A stretch of 64,000 bases of DNA from Gonatopus flavifemur (Eukaryota; Arthropoda; Insecta; Hymenoptera; Dryinidae), in the NCBI GenBank assembly GCA_018340375.1, contig JAFFJZ010000003.1, positions 50,747,006 to 50,811,005 of the forward strand. Direction: 5' to 3'. The notes beneath the pieces were generated by a model. It saw only the letters and a program-made list of their open reading frames with translations, did no database searches and was not told the DNA's origin. Numbering within the stretch: the stretch's first letter is position 1; each line of letters begins with the position of its first letter. A program made the position numbers and the translations under genes. Positions 33,537-47,200 of the stretch are shown here, one piece after another.

Positions 33537-35664
33537 CTGTTATATCTCTACTCGGCAACATTCGTTCTCTTCCTGATTGATTCCGAACGACGGAGAGACC
33601 ACTGGAGAAGACGAAGGAATGAATTCTGTGAGGGATCGCGGTTTATAACATTGTTTATTCAACAATTTACGGTGGGAAACAGCAGAATCTTGGATAAAAC
33701 TGTTATATCTCCACTCGGCAACATTCGTTCTCTTTCTAATTAATTCCGAATGACGGAGAGAACGCCGGAGGAGAAGCAGGAATGAATTCTGTGAGGGATC
33801 GCGGTTTATAACATTGTTTATTCAGCAATTAACGGTGGGAGACAGCAGAATCTTGGATAAAACTGTTATATCTCCACTCAGCAACATTCGTTCCCCTTCT
33901 CATTGATTCCAAACGACGTAGAGAACACTGGAGAAGACGAAGGAATGAATTCTGTAAGGGATCGCGGTTTATAAGATTGTGTATTCAACCATTTACGGTG
34001 GGAAACAGCAGAATCTTGGATGTAAACTGTTATATCTCTACTCGGCAACATTCGTTTTCCTCCTGATTGATTCCGAACGACGGAGAGACCACCGGAGAAG
34101 ACGCAGAAATGAATCTGTTAGGGATCGCGCTTTATAACATTGTTCATTTAACAATTTACGGTGGGAAACAGCGGAATCTTGTATAAAACTGTTATATCTC
34201 CACTCGGCAACATTCGTTCCCCTTCTAATTGATTCCAAACGACGTAGAGAACGCCGGAGAAGAAGCAGGAATGAATTCTGTGAGCGATCGCGGTTTATAC
34301 CATTGTTTATTCAACAATTTACGGTGGGGAACAGCGGAATCTTGGATGAGACTGTTATATCTCCACTCGGCAATATTCGTTCTCCTTCTGATTGGATCCA
34401 AACGACGGAAAGAACACCGGAGAAGATGCAGGGATGAATTCTGTGAGGGATCGCGGTTTATAACATCGTTTATTCAACAGTGTACGGTGGGAAACAGCGG
34501 AATCTTGGATAAAACTGTTATATCTCTACTCGGCAACATTCGTTCTCTTCCTGATTGATTTCGAACGACGGAGAGACCACCGGAGAAGACGCAGGAATGA
34601 ATTCTGTTAGGGATCGCGCTTTATAAAATCGTTCATTCAACAATTCACGGTGGGAAACAGCAGAATCTTGGATAAAACTGTTATATCTCCACTCGGCAAC
34701 ATTCGTTCCCCTTCTAATTGATTCCAAACGACGTAGAGAGCACTGGAGGAGACGAAGGAATGAATTCTGTAAGGGATCGCGGTTTATAACATTGTGTATT
34801 TAACAATTTACGTTGGGAAACAGCAGAATCTTGGATGTGAACTCTCATATCTCCACTCGGCAACATTGGTTTTCCTTCTAATTGATTCCAAACAACGGAG
34901 AGAACGCCGGAGAAGACGATGGAATGAATTCTGTGAGGGATCGCGGTTTATAACATTGTTTATTCAACAATTTACGGTGGGAAACAGCAGAATCTTGGAT
35001 GTAAACTGTTATATCTCTATTCGGCAACATTCGTTTCCCTCCTGATTGATCCCGAACGACGGAGAGACCACCGGAGAAGACGCAGGAATGAATCTGTTAG
35101 GGATCGCGCTTTATAACATTGTTTATTCAACAATTTACGTTGAGAAACAGCAGATCCTTGGATAAAACTGTTATATCTCCATTCGGCAACATTCGTTCTT
35201 CTCCCAAGTATTTCTAAACGACGTAGAGAATACCGGAGAAGATGCAAGAATGAATCCAGAGGGGGTTCGCGGTTTATAACATTGTTGGTTCAACAATTTA
35301 CGGTGGGGAACAGAAGAATCTTGCATAAAACTGTTATATCTCTACTCGGCAACATTCGTTTTCCTCCTGATTGATTCCGAACGACGAGGAGACCACCGGA
35401 GAAGACGCAGGAATGAATTCTGTTAGGGATCGCGCTTTATAACATTGTTCTTCAACAATTCACGGTGGGAAACAGCAGAATCTTGGATAAAACTGTTATA
35501 TCTCCACTCGGCAACATTCGTTTCCCTTCTAATTGATTCCAAATGACGTAGAGAACACTGGAGAAGACGAAGGAATGAATTCTGTGAGGGATCGCGGTTT
35601 ATAACATTGTGTATTTAACAATTTACGTTGGGAAACAGCAGGATCTTGGATGTTACCTCTCATA
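33537..35664. repeat. Satellite array, segment 2
   Basis: Same 163 bp monomers as segment 1. It begins part-way through a monomer because the CACTG element split it, and ends at CTCATA, where the next element inserted. A CCCAAGT-type monomer with the rare AATCCAGAGGGGGTTCGCGG version lies near 35,210-35,270. Confidence 0.95.
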
Positions 35665-36389
35665 CCCGACTGGAAATTGTCATCAGGTTAACCCAACATA
35701 TGATGAGGACCTGACAAGGTCATCCGAAATAAGGAATACCCGTTACGGTCCTGATCGGGATTAGGTGTGGATGACTCACGTATGGATGACCTCATTTGGT
35801 CCTAGTCAGGATTTCCTCAAATTATCCTGAAAAGGTCGAAGTAGGTTTTCCTCGCTGTATCCGCATCAGGACCTCATTCGGTCATCCTAAGATCATGGAC
35901 ATAGTTTGATAAACTGAATACAAGAATGTACAGACTTGATTTCAGATTGTACACTCTTTGATTAAACAAATTTTCCTTCAATAAGAAGAACATGTTTGAA
36001 CGATTTTCAACTGTGCCTGTTTTTAAATTCAATCCCTTCATTCCGAACACATTACCTACTTCTGAAAACTGTTGAACAATTTGTTCAATCTATTCTCAAT
36101 GTGAATTGAAAACTAACTATTTGGGTTTTAATTAGGCGGAACTTATGAAAATTTCACAAGATTTTCCACGTTATGCATACAGCGAAAAAAACTTAGCAAA
36201 CGTTCAACCATCACCAGCGAAATAAGTATTTCATTTAACTTATCACAATTCTCATAAGGTTGATTTATTGACTATTCAGCATCATTTTTCTTTCCTACAC
36301 ATCACATCATCTGAGTATTATTCAAAGAGTATATATGAACTGAATGAATATGTGTTTCGTCATAATCAAATATAAGTTTCGAACAAGTA

Positions 36390-37028
36390 CTCTTCTTTCG
36401 TTATTTCTTGATTAATACGCATAAAAAAATCTGTTATTGAGTGCAAAATGAATTATTGAATCAGTTATCACTGCTGTAATATGTAAAAAATCATAAGTTG
36501 CTGATGTGGTGACAATTAATTCTATTCAAATATACGATAATATCAACAACGACAATATCTATATCAATATTAATTTACATCAGTATTTTTCGGAAAAAAC
36601 TCAGAAATCCCAATCATTTTGTAATAATAAAGGTCATGAAGAACTCATTCGATCAAAAATATTTCAAGCGAATGTTCAAAATGAAATGCAAAAACTTGAA
36701 TTATTCACTTTCAGCTCGACGGATGGTTTTACTTTTCAAATTAAAGAGTACTCTTGAAGTTGAAATTTGTTAATTTCAGAAAAAAGCCTCATTTTCTGAG
36801 TTGAATTTGTTGTTAGGGTGATGATAAACTTGTAAGAAGAGTTTGAAAGTTGAGTGGAATCTATATTGATCAGGAAAGTCCAAATCGTGTGGCAAAAGTT
36901 AGAAAATCTGTCAACTTAGCTCACGGCGCATGGGCTTTTCTTCACTAAACCAAATGCTGGCAAGAGAAATTCATCAAAATATAGTGGATTCAAAGTGATG
37001 TGAAGTAAGAGAGGACCGAAATATTCAT
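36390..37028. repeat. Left arm of the internal inverted repeat
   Basis: It pairs with about 37,340-37,945. Shared blocks include CCAAATGCTGGCA, TGCCACACGATTTGGAC (inverted) and AGTGCAAAATGA. The two arms are clearly diverged from each other. Confidence 0.8.
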
Positions 37029-37339
37029 TAGATTTTATTCGTTCTCATAAACGTTCTAAAAATAAGAAAAGACTATAGAAGATCCAAAGTGTCGTCTTCC
37101 CATATTTTTGTTCCAATAATGTTGTGTCATGTTCCTACAAATAAATGTTATTATATTCATGAAACAGGTTCAATACACATGTTTTCTCAACCTAACACTA
37201 GTTACTGGTGAAAAGATACGAAAATGCACACTCAAAAATGCAAATCATTGAAACAAAAATATTGAGAGATGATACATTGAGTCATACATAGCCTTACCAT
37301 ATTTATCAACATTTTTATAATAACTAATAAAATTCAATG

Positions 37340-37945
37340 CATGTATCTGTCCTCTCTTACTTCACATCACTTTGAATTCACTATATTTTGATGAATTTCT
37401 CCTGCCAGCATTTGGTTTAGTAAAGAAAAGCTGATAGAATACCCATGCGCTGTCAGCTAAATTGACAGATTTTCTAACTTTTGCCACACGATTTGGACTT
37501 TCCTGATCAATATAGATTCCACTCAACTTTCACACTCTTCCTACAAGTTTATTATCACCCTAACAACAAATTCAACTCAGAAGATAAGGCTTTTTTCTCA
37601 AATTTGAAAATTTCAACTCCAAGAGTGCTCTTCAATTTGAGAAATAAAACCATCCGACGAGCTGCAAGTGAATAATTCAAGTTTTTGTTATTCATTTTGA
37701 ACATTCTTTTGACATATTTTTGATCAAATGAGTTCTTCATGACTCATATTTCTTACAAAATCAATATGATCTCTGAGTTTTTGCCTAGAAGTGCTGATTT
37801 GTGAAGTATTTGAAGAAAATTCATTTTCACTGCATCAACAAATTACGATTTTTTGACACGTTACAACAGCTATGACTGATGTACTTAATCATTTTGCACT
37901 TACTAACAGACTTTTTGATACACATTATTCAAGAAATAACCACCA
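37340..37945. repeat. Right arm of the internal inverted repeat
   Basis: Inverted counterpart of about 36,390-37,028. It contains TTGCCACACGATTTGGACTT and TGCCAGCATTTGG. Confidence 0.8.
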
Positions 37946-38229
37946 CACATTTCACAAAAATAATTCATCCATTTGTTGATCACATAAATTTAACCTCACA
38001 TCTGTCAACCGAACTGCAATTTTCACACAGGCTCATAGATTAGTTTTGATTTATTTTTGAGGTTTTAGTAAGGAATTCCTCACAAAATCCTAATTAGTCT
38101 TTCCTGATGGGGTCCTCATAATAGTGCAGCGTGACATGACTTGTTAGGTCCTGATGAGGTTGCCTTATCAGGACCTGATCTGGATCAAGGTTTACCTGAT
38201 CTGGTCCATGGGGTAAATTTCTAGTCGGG

Positions 38230-41200
38230 TATCTCCACTCGGCAACATTGGTTTTCCTTCTAATTGATTCCAAACAACGGAGAGAACGCCGGAGAAGACG
38301 AAGGAATGAATTTTGTGAGGGATCGCGGTTTATAACATTGTTTATTCAACAATTTACGGTGGGAAACAGCAGACTCTTGGATAAAACTGTTATATCTCCA
38401 CTCGGCAACATTCGTTTCCCTTCTAATTGATTCCAAACGACGTAGAGAACGCCGGAGAAGAGGCAGGAATGAATCCTGTGAGGGATCGCGGTTTATACCA
38501 TTGTTTATTCAACAATTTACGGTGGGAAACAGCGGAATCTTGGGTAAAACTGTTATATCTCTACTCGGCAACATTCGGTTTCCTCCTGATTGATTCCGAA
38601 CGACGGAGAGACCACCGGAGAAGACGCAGGAATGAATCTGTTAGGGATCGCGCTTTATAACATTGTTCATTTGATAATTTACGGTGGGAAACGGCAGAAT
38701 TTCGGATAAAACTGTTATATCTGCACTCGGCAACATTCGTTCTCCTTCTGATTGGATCCAAACGACGGAAAGAACACCGGAGAAGATGCAGGGATGAATT
38801 CTGTGAGGGATCGCGGTTTATAACATCGTTTATTCAACAGTGTACGGTGGGAAACAGCGGAATCTTGGATAAAACTGTTATATCTCTACTCGGCAACATT
38901 CGTTCTCTTCCTGATTGATTTCGAACGACGGAGAGACCGCCGGAGAAGAAGCAGGAATGAATTCTGTGAGGGATCGCGGTTTATACCATTGTTCATTCAA
39001 CAATTTACGGTGGGGAAGAGCGGAATCTTGGATGAAACTGTTATATCTCCACTCGGCAATATTCGTTCTCCTTCTGATTGGATCCAAACGACGGAAAGAA
39101 CACCGGAGAAGATGCAGGGATGAATTCTGTGAGGGATCGCGGTTTATAACAGCGTTTATTCAACAGTGTACGGTGGGAAACAGCGGAATCTTGGATAAAA
39201 CTGTTATATCTCTACTCGGCAACATTCGTTCTCTTCCTGATCGATTCCGAACGACGGAGAGACCACCGGAGAAGACGCAGGAATGAATTCTGTTAGGGAT
39301 CGCGCTTTATAGAATTGTTCATTCAACAATTCACGGTGGGAAACAGCAGAATCTTGGATAAAACTGTTATATCTCCACTCGGCAACATTCGTTCCCCTTC
39401 TAATTGATTCCAAACGACGTAGAGAACACTGGAGAAGACGAAGGAATGAATTCTGTGAGGGATCGCGGTTTATAACATTGTTTACTCAACAATTTACGGT
39501 GGGAAACAGCAGACTCTTGGATAAAACTGTTATATCTCCACTCGGCAACATTCGTTTCCCTTCTAATTGATTCCAAACGACGTAGAGAACGCCGGAGAAG
39601 AGGCAGGAATGAATCCTGTGAGGGATCGCGGTTTATACCATTGTTTATTGAACAATTTACGGTGGGAAACAGCGGAATCTTGGATAAAACTGTGATATCT
39701 CTACTCGGCAACATTCGTTTTCCTCCTGATTGATTCCGAACGACGGAGAGACCACCGGAGAAGACGCAGGAATGAATCTGTTAGGGATCGCGCTTCATAA
39801 CATTGTTCATTCGATAATTTACGGTGGGAAACGGCAGAATCTTGGATAAAACTGTTATATCTGCACTCGGCAACATTCGTTCTCTTTCTAATTGATTTCA
39901 AATGACGGAGAGAACGCCGGAGAAGAAGCAGGAATGAATTCTGTGAGGGATCGCGGTTTATAACATTGTTTATTCAACAATTTACGGTGGGAAACAGCAG
40001 AATCTTGGATGAAACTGTTATATCTCCACTCAGCAGCATTCGTTTCCCTTCTAATTGATTCCAAACGACGTGGAGAACGCCGGAGAAGAAGCAGGAATGA
40101 ATTCTGTGAGGGATCGCGGTTTATACCATTGTTTATTCAACAATTTACGGTGGGGAACAGCGGAATCTTGGATGAGACTGTTATATCTCCACTCGGCAAT
40201 ATTCGTTCTCCTTCTGATTGGATCCAAACGACGGAAAGAACACCGGAGAAGATGCAGGGATGAATTCTGTGAGGGATCGCGGTTTATAACATCGTTTATT
40301 CAACAATTTACGTTGAGAAACAGCAGATCCTTGGATAAAACTGTGATATCTCCATTCGGCAACATTCGTTCTTCTCCCAAGTAATTCTAAACGACGTAGA
40401 GAATACCGGAGAAGATGCAGGAATTAATCCAGAGGGGGTTCGCGGTTTATAACATTGTTGGTTCAACACTGTACGGTGGGGAACAGAAGAATCTTGCATA
40501 AAACTGTTATATCTCTACTCGGCAACATTCGTGTTCCTCCTGATTGATTCCGAACGACGAGGAGACCACCGGAGAAGACGCAGGAATGGATTCTGTTAGG
40601 GATCGCGCTTTATAACATTGTTCATTTAAGAATTCACGGTGGGAAACAGCGGAATCTTGGATAAAACTGTTATATCTCCTTTCGGCAACATTCGTTCTTT
40701 TCTAATCGATTCCAACTGACGGAGAGGACGCCGCAGAAGAAGCAGGAATGAATTCTGAGAGGAATCGCGGTTTATAACATTGTTTATTCAACAATTTACG
40801 GTGGGAAACAGCAGAATCTTGGAGAAAACTGTTATATCTCCACTCGGCAACATTCGTTTCCCTTCTAATTGATTCCAAACGACGTAGAGAACGCCGGAGA
40901 AGAAGCAGGAATGAATTCTGTGAGGGATCGCGGTTTATACCATTGTTTATTCAACAATTTACGGTGGGAAACAGCAGAATCTTGGATGTAAACTGTTATA
41001 TCTCTACTCAGCAACATTCGTTTTCCTCCTGATTGATTCCGAACGACGGAGAGACCACCGGAGAAGACGCAGGAATGAATTTGTTAGGGATCGCGCTTTA
41101 TAACATTGTTCATTTAAGAATTCACGGTGGGAAACAGCGGAATCTTGGATGAAACTGTTATATCTCCACTCGGCAACATTCTCTCTTTTTCTAATCGATT

Positions 41201-44200
41201 CCAAATTACGGAGAGAACGCCGCAGAAGAAGCAGGAATGAATTCTGAGAGGGATCGCGGTTTATACCATTGTTTATTCAACAATTTACGGTGGGAAACAG
41301 CGGAATCTTGGATAGAACTGTTATATCTCTACTCGGCAACATTCGTTCTCTTCCTGATTGATTCCGAACGACGGAGAGACCACCGGAGAAGACGCAGGAA
41401 TGAATCTGTTAGGGATCGCACTTTATAACATTGCTCACTCAACAATTAACGGTGGGAGACAGCAGAATCTTGGATAAAACTGTTATATCTCCACTCAGCA
41501 ACATTCGTTCCCCTTCTCATTGATTCCAAACGACGTAGAGAACACTGGAGAAGACGAAGGAATGAATTCTGTAAGGGATCGCGGTTTATAAGATTGTGTA
41601 TTCAACCATTTACGGTGGGAAACAGCAGAATCTTGGATGTAAACTGTTATATCTCTACTCGGCAACATTCGTTTTCCTCCTGATTGATTCCGAACGACGG
41701 AGAGACCACCGGAGAAGACGCAGAAATGAATCTGTTAGGGATCGCGCTTTATAACATTGTTCATTTAACAATTTACGGAGGGAAACAGTGGAATCTTGTA
41801 TAAAACTGTTATATCTCCACTCGGCAACATTCGTTTCCCTTCTAATTGATTCCAAACGACGTAGAGAACGCCGGAGAAGAAGCAGGAATGAATTCTGTGA
41901 GGGATCGCGGTTTATACCATTGTTTATCCAACAATTTACGGTGGGAAACAGCGGAATCTTGGATAAAACTGTTATATCTCTACTCGGCAACATTCGTTTT
42001 CCTCCTGATTGATTCCGAACGACGGAGAGACCACCGGAGAAGACGCAGGAATGGATTCTGTGAGGGATCGCGGCTTATACCATTGTTTATTCAACAATTT
42101 ACGGTGGGGAACAGCGGAATCTTGGATGAAACTGTTATATCTCCACTCGGCAATATTCGTTCTCCTTCTGATTGGATCCAAACGACGGAAAGAACACCGG
42201 AGAAGATGCAGGGATGAATTCTGTGAGGGATCGCGGTTTATAACATCGTTTATTCAACAGTGTACGGTGGGAAACAGCGGAATCTTGGATAAAACTGTTA
42301 TATCTCTACTCGGCAACATTCGTTCTCTTCCTGATTGATTTCGAACGACGGAGAGACCACCGGAGGAGACGCAGGAATGAATCCTGTTAGGGATCGCGCT
42401 TTATAAAATCGTTCATTCAACAATTCACGGTGGGAAACAGCAGAATCTTGGATAAAACTGTTATATCTCCACTCGGCAACATTCGTTTCCCTTCTAATTG
42501 ATTCCAAACGACGTAGAGAACACTGGAGGAGACGAAGGAATGAATTCTGTAAGGGATCGCGGTTTATAACATTGTGTATTTAACAATTTACGGTGGGAAA
42601 CAGCAGAATCTTGGATTTAAACTGTTATATCTCTACTCGGCAACATTCGTTTTCCTCCTGATTGATTTCGAACGACGGAGAGACCACCGGAGAAGACGCA
42701 GAAATGAATCTGTTAGGGATCGCGCTTTATAACATTGTTCATTTAACAATTTACGGTGGGAAACAGCGGAATCTTGTACAAAACTGTTATATCTCCACTC
42801 GGCAACATTCGTTTTCCTCCTGATTGATTCTGAACGACGGAGAGACTACCGGAGGAGACGCAGGAATGAATCTGTTAGGGATCGCGCTTTATAACATTGT
42901 TAATTTGACAATTTGCGGTGGGAACCAGCAGAATCTTGGATACAACTGTTATATCTCCACTCGGCAACATTCGTTCCCTTTCTAATTGATTCCAAACGAC
43001 GTAGAGAACGCCGGAGAAGGAGCAGGAATGGATTCTGTGAGGGATCGCGGTTTATACCATTGTTTATCCAACAATTTACGGTGGGAAACAGCGGAATCTT
43101 GGATAAAACTGTTATATCCCCACTCGGCAACGTTCCTTTCCCAAGTGATTCCAAACGACGGACAGAACGCCGGAGAAGACGCAGGATCGAATTCTGTGAG
43201 GGATCGCGGTTTATAACATTGTTTATTCAACAATTTACGGTGGGAAACAGCAGAATCTTGGATGTAAACTGTTATATCTCTATTCGGCAACATTCGTTTT
43301 CCTCCTGATTGATTCCGAACGCCGGAGAGACCACCGGAGAAGACGCAGGAATGAATCTGTTAGGGATCGCGCTTTATAACATTGTTCATTTAAGAATTCA
43401 CGGTGGGAAACAGCGGAATCTTGGATAAAACTGTTATATCTCCTTTCGGCAACATTCGTTCTTTTCTAATCGATTCCAACTGACGGAGAGGACGCCGCAG
43501 AAGAAGCAGGAATGAATTCTGAGGGGAATCGCGGTTTATAACATTGTTTATTCAACAATTTACGGTGGGAAACAGCAGAATCTTGGAGAAAACTGTTATA
43601 TCTCCACTCGGCAACATTCGTTTCCCTTCTAATTGATTCCAAACGACGTAGAGAACGCCGGAGAAGACGCAGGAATGGATTCTGTGAGGGATCGCGGTTT
43701 ATACCATTGTTTATTCAACAATTTACGGTGGGGAACAGCGGAATCTTGGATACAACTGTTATATCTCCACTCGGCAATATTCGTTCTCCTTCTGATTGGA
43801 TCCAAACGACGGAAAGAACACCGGAGAAGATGCAGGGATGAATTCTGTGAGGGATCGCGGTTTATAACAGCGTTTATTCAACAGTGTACGGTGGGAAACA
43901 GCGGAATCTTGGATAAAACTGTTATATCTCTACTCGGCAACATTCGTTCTCTTCCTGATCGATTCCGAACGACGGAGAGACCACCGGAGAAGACGCAGGA
44001 ATGAATTCTGTTGGGGTCGCGCTTTATAAAATTGTGTACTTAACATTTTACGTTGGGAAACAGCAGAATCTTGGATGTGAACTCTCATATCTCCACTCGG
44101 CAACATTCGTTTTCCTCCTGATTGATTCCGAACGCCGGAGAGACCACCGGAGAAGACGCAGGAATGAATCTGTTAGGGATCGCGCTTTAGAACATTGTTC

Positions 44201-47200
44201 ATTTAAGAATTCACGGTGGGAAACAGCGGAATCTTGGATAAAACTGTTATATCTCCTTTCAGCAACATTCGTTCTTTTCTAATCGATTCCAACTGACGGA
44301 GAGGACGCCGCAGAAGAAGCAGGAATGAATTCTGAGAGGAATCGCGGTTTATAACATTGTTTATTCAACAATTTACGGTGGGAAACAGCAGAATCTTGGA
44401 GAAAACTGTTATATCTCCACTCGGCAACATTCGTTTCCCTTCTAATTGATTCCAAACGACGTAGAGAACGCCGGAGAAGACGCAGGAATGGATTCTGTGA
44501 GGGATCGCGGTTTATACCATTGTTTATTCAACAATTTACGGTGGGGAACAGCGGAATCTTGGATACAACTGTTATATCTCCACTCGGCAATATTCGTTCT
44601 CCTTCTGATTGGATCCAAACGACGGAAAGAACACCGGAGAAGATGCAGGGATGAATTCTGTGAGGGATCGCGGTTTATAACAGCGTTTATTCAACAGTGT
44701 ACGGTGGGAAACAGCGGAATCTTGGATAAAACTGTTATATCTCTACTCGGCAACATTCGTTCTCTTCCTGATCGATTCCGAACGACGGAGAGACCACCGG
44801 AGAAGACGCAGGAATAAATTCTGTTGGGGTCGCGCTTCATAAAATCGTGTACTTAACATTTTACGTTGGGAAACAGCAGAATCTCGGATGTGAACTCTCA
44901 TATCTCCACTCGGCAACATTCGTTTTCCTCCTGATTGATTCCGAACGCCGGAGAGACCACCGGAGAAGACGCAGGAATGAATCTGTTAGGGATCGCGCTT
45001 TAGAACATTGTTCATTTAAGAATTCACGGTGGGAAACAGCGGAATCTTGGATAAAACTGTTATATCTCCTTTCGGCAACATTCGCTCTTTTCTAATCGAT
45101 TCCAACTGACGGAGAGGACGCCGCAGAAGAAGCAGGAATGAATTCTGAGAGGAATCGCGGTTTATAACATTGTTTATTCAACAATTTACGGTGGGAAACA
45201 GCAGAATCTTGGAGAAAACTGTTATATCTCCACTCGGCAACATTCGTTTCCCTTCTAATTGATTCCAAACGACGTTGAGAACACTGGAGAAGACGAAGGG
45301 ATGAATTCTGTGAGGGATCGCGGTTTATAACATTGTGTATTGACCAATTTACGTTGGGAAACAGCAGAATCTTGGATGTAAACTGTTATATCTCTACTCG
45401 GCAACATTCGTTTTCCTCCTGATTGATTCCGAACGACGGAGAGACCACCGGAGAGGACGCAGGAATGAATCTGTTAGGGATCGCGCTTTATAACATTGTT
45501 CATTTAATAATTTACGGTGGGAAACAGCAGAATCTTGGATAAAACTGTTATATCTCCACTCGGCAACATTCGTTCTCTTTCTAATTGATTCCAAATGACG
45601 GAGAGAACGCCGGAGAAGAAGCAGGAATGACTTCTGTGAGGGATCGCGGTTTATAACATTGTTTATTCAACAATTTACAGTGGGAAACAGCAGAATCTTG
45701 GATAAAACTGTTATATCTCCACTCAGCAACATTCGTTTCCCTTCTAATTGATTCCAAACGACGTAGAGAACGCCGGAGAAGAAGCAGGAATGAATTCTGT
45801 GAGGGATCGCGGTTTATACCATTGTTTATTCAACAATTTACGGTGGGAAACAGCGGAATCTTGGATAAAACTGTCATATCTCTACTCGGCAACATTCGTT
45901 CTCTCCCTGATTGATTCCGAACGACGGAGAGACCACCGGAGAAGACGCAGGAATGAATTCTGTTAGGGATCGCGCTTTGTAACATTGTTCATTCAACAAT
46001 TCACGGTGGGAAACAGCAGAATCTTGGATGAAACTGTTATATCTCCACTCGGCAACATTCGTTTCCCTTCTAATTGATTTCAAACGACGTAGAGAACACT
46101 GGAGAAGACAAAGGGATGAATTCTGTGAGAGATCGCGGTTTATAACATTGTTTATTCAACAATTTACGGTGGGAAACAGCAGAATCTTGGATGTAAACTG
46201 TTATATCTTCGTTCGGCAACATTCGTTTTTTTCCCAAGTAATTCCAAACGACGTAGAGAACACCGGAGAAGATGCAGGAATGAATCCAGAGGGGGTTCGC
46301 GGTTTATAACATTGTTGGTTCAACAATTCACGGTGGTAAACAGCGGAATCTTGGATAAAACTGTTATATCTCTACTCGGCAACATTCGTTTTCCTCCTGA
46401 TTGATTCCGAAGGACGGAGTGATCACCGGAGAAGACCCAGGAATAAATCTGTTAGGGATCGCGCTTTATAACATTGTTCATTTAACAATTTACGGTGGGA
46501 AACAGCAGAGTCTTGGATGTGAACTCCCATATCTTCACTCGGCAACATTGGTTTCCCTTCTAATTGATTCCAAATGACGGAGAGAACGCCGGAGAAGAAG
46601 CAGGAATGAATTCTGTGAGGGATCGCGGTTTATAACATTGTTTATTCAACAATTTACGGTGGGAAACGGCAGAATCTTGGATAAAACTGTTATATCTGCA
46701 CTCGGCAACATTCGTTCTCTTCCTGATTGATTCCCAACGACGGAGAGAACGCCGCAGAAGAAGCGGGAATGAATTGTGAGAGGGATCGCGGTTTATAACA
46801 TTGTTCATTTAACAATTTAGGGTGGGAAACAGCGGAATCTTGGATAAAACTGTTATATCTCCACTTGGCAACATTCGTTTCCCTCCTGATTGATTCTGAA
46901 CGACGGAGAGACCCCCGGAGAAGACGCAGGAATGAATTTGTTAGGGATCGCGCTTTATAACATTCTTCATTGAACAATTTACGGTGGGAAACAGCAGAAT
47001 CTTGGATAAAACTGTTATATCTCCACTCGGCAACATTCGTTCTCTTTCTAATTGATTCCAAATGACGGCGAGAACGCCGGAGAAGAAGCGGGAATGAATT
47101 CTGTGAGGGATCGCGCTTTATAACATTGTTCATTTAACAATTTACGGTGGGAAACAGCAGAATCTTGGATAAAAGTGTTATATCTCCACTCGGCAACATT

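Larger units (their letters stand above)
35665..38229. mobile_element. 2,565 bp fold-back DNA element in the satellite, TSD TA
   Basis: It starts CCCGACTGGAAATT and ends AATTTCTAGTCGGG, with TA on both sides. The second block holds the empty site near 55,690 (CCTCTCATATCTCCACTCGG). Terminal zones (35,680-35,890 and 38,085-38,225) are full of TCCTGAT and AGGACC motifs in both orientations. The core is a long imperfect inverted repeat, about 36,390-37,028 against about 37,340-37,945, around a loop of about 310 bp. No transposase was seen; the open frames at 36,506-36,757 and 37,481-37,675 lie in the arms. Confidence 0.92.
24050..45500. repeat. Large duplicated block, copy 1
   Basis: The monomer order and private variants of this stretch recur at about 46,200-62,640. 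Offsets between matching positions step from 22,151 to 22,314 (24.86 kb), 20,681 (about 26.86 kb), 20,193 (about 29.8 kb), 20,029 (about 31 kb), 17,465 (after the 2.57 kb insertion), 17,954 (about 41 kb) and 17,138 (about 45 kb). Apart from the transposon, the steps are close to multiples of 163 (1, 10, 3, 1, 3 and 5 monomers). Block ends are approximate. Confidence 0.85.

Noticed and set aside
36506..37740. Open frames at 36,506-36,757, 37,481-37,675 and 37,555-37,740 as element-encoded proteins.
   Set aside because: They lie in the two arms of an inverted repeat, are low-complexity and show no transposase motifs.
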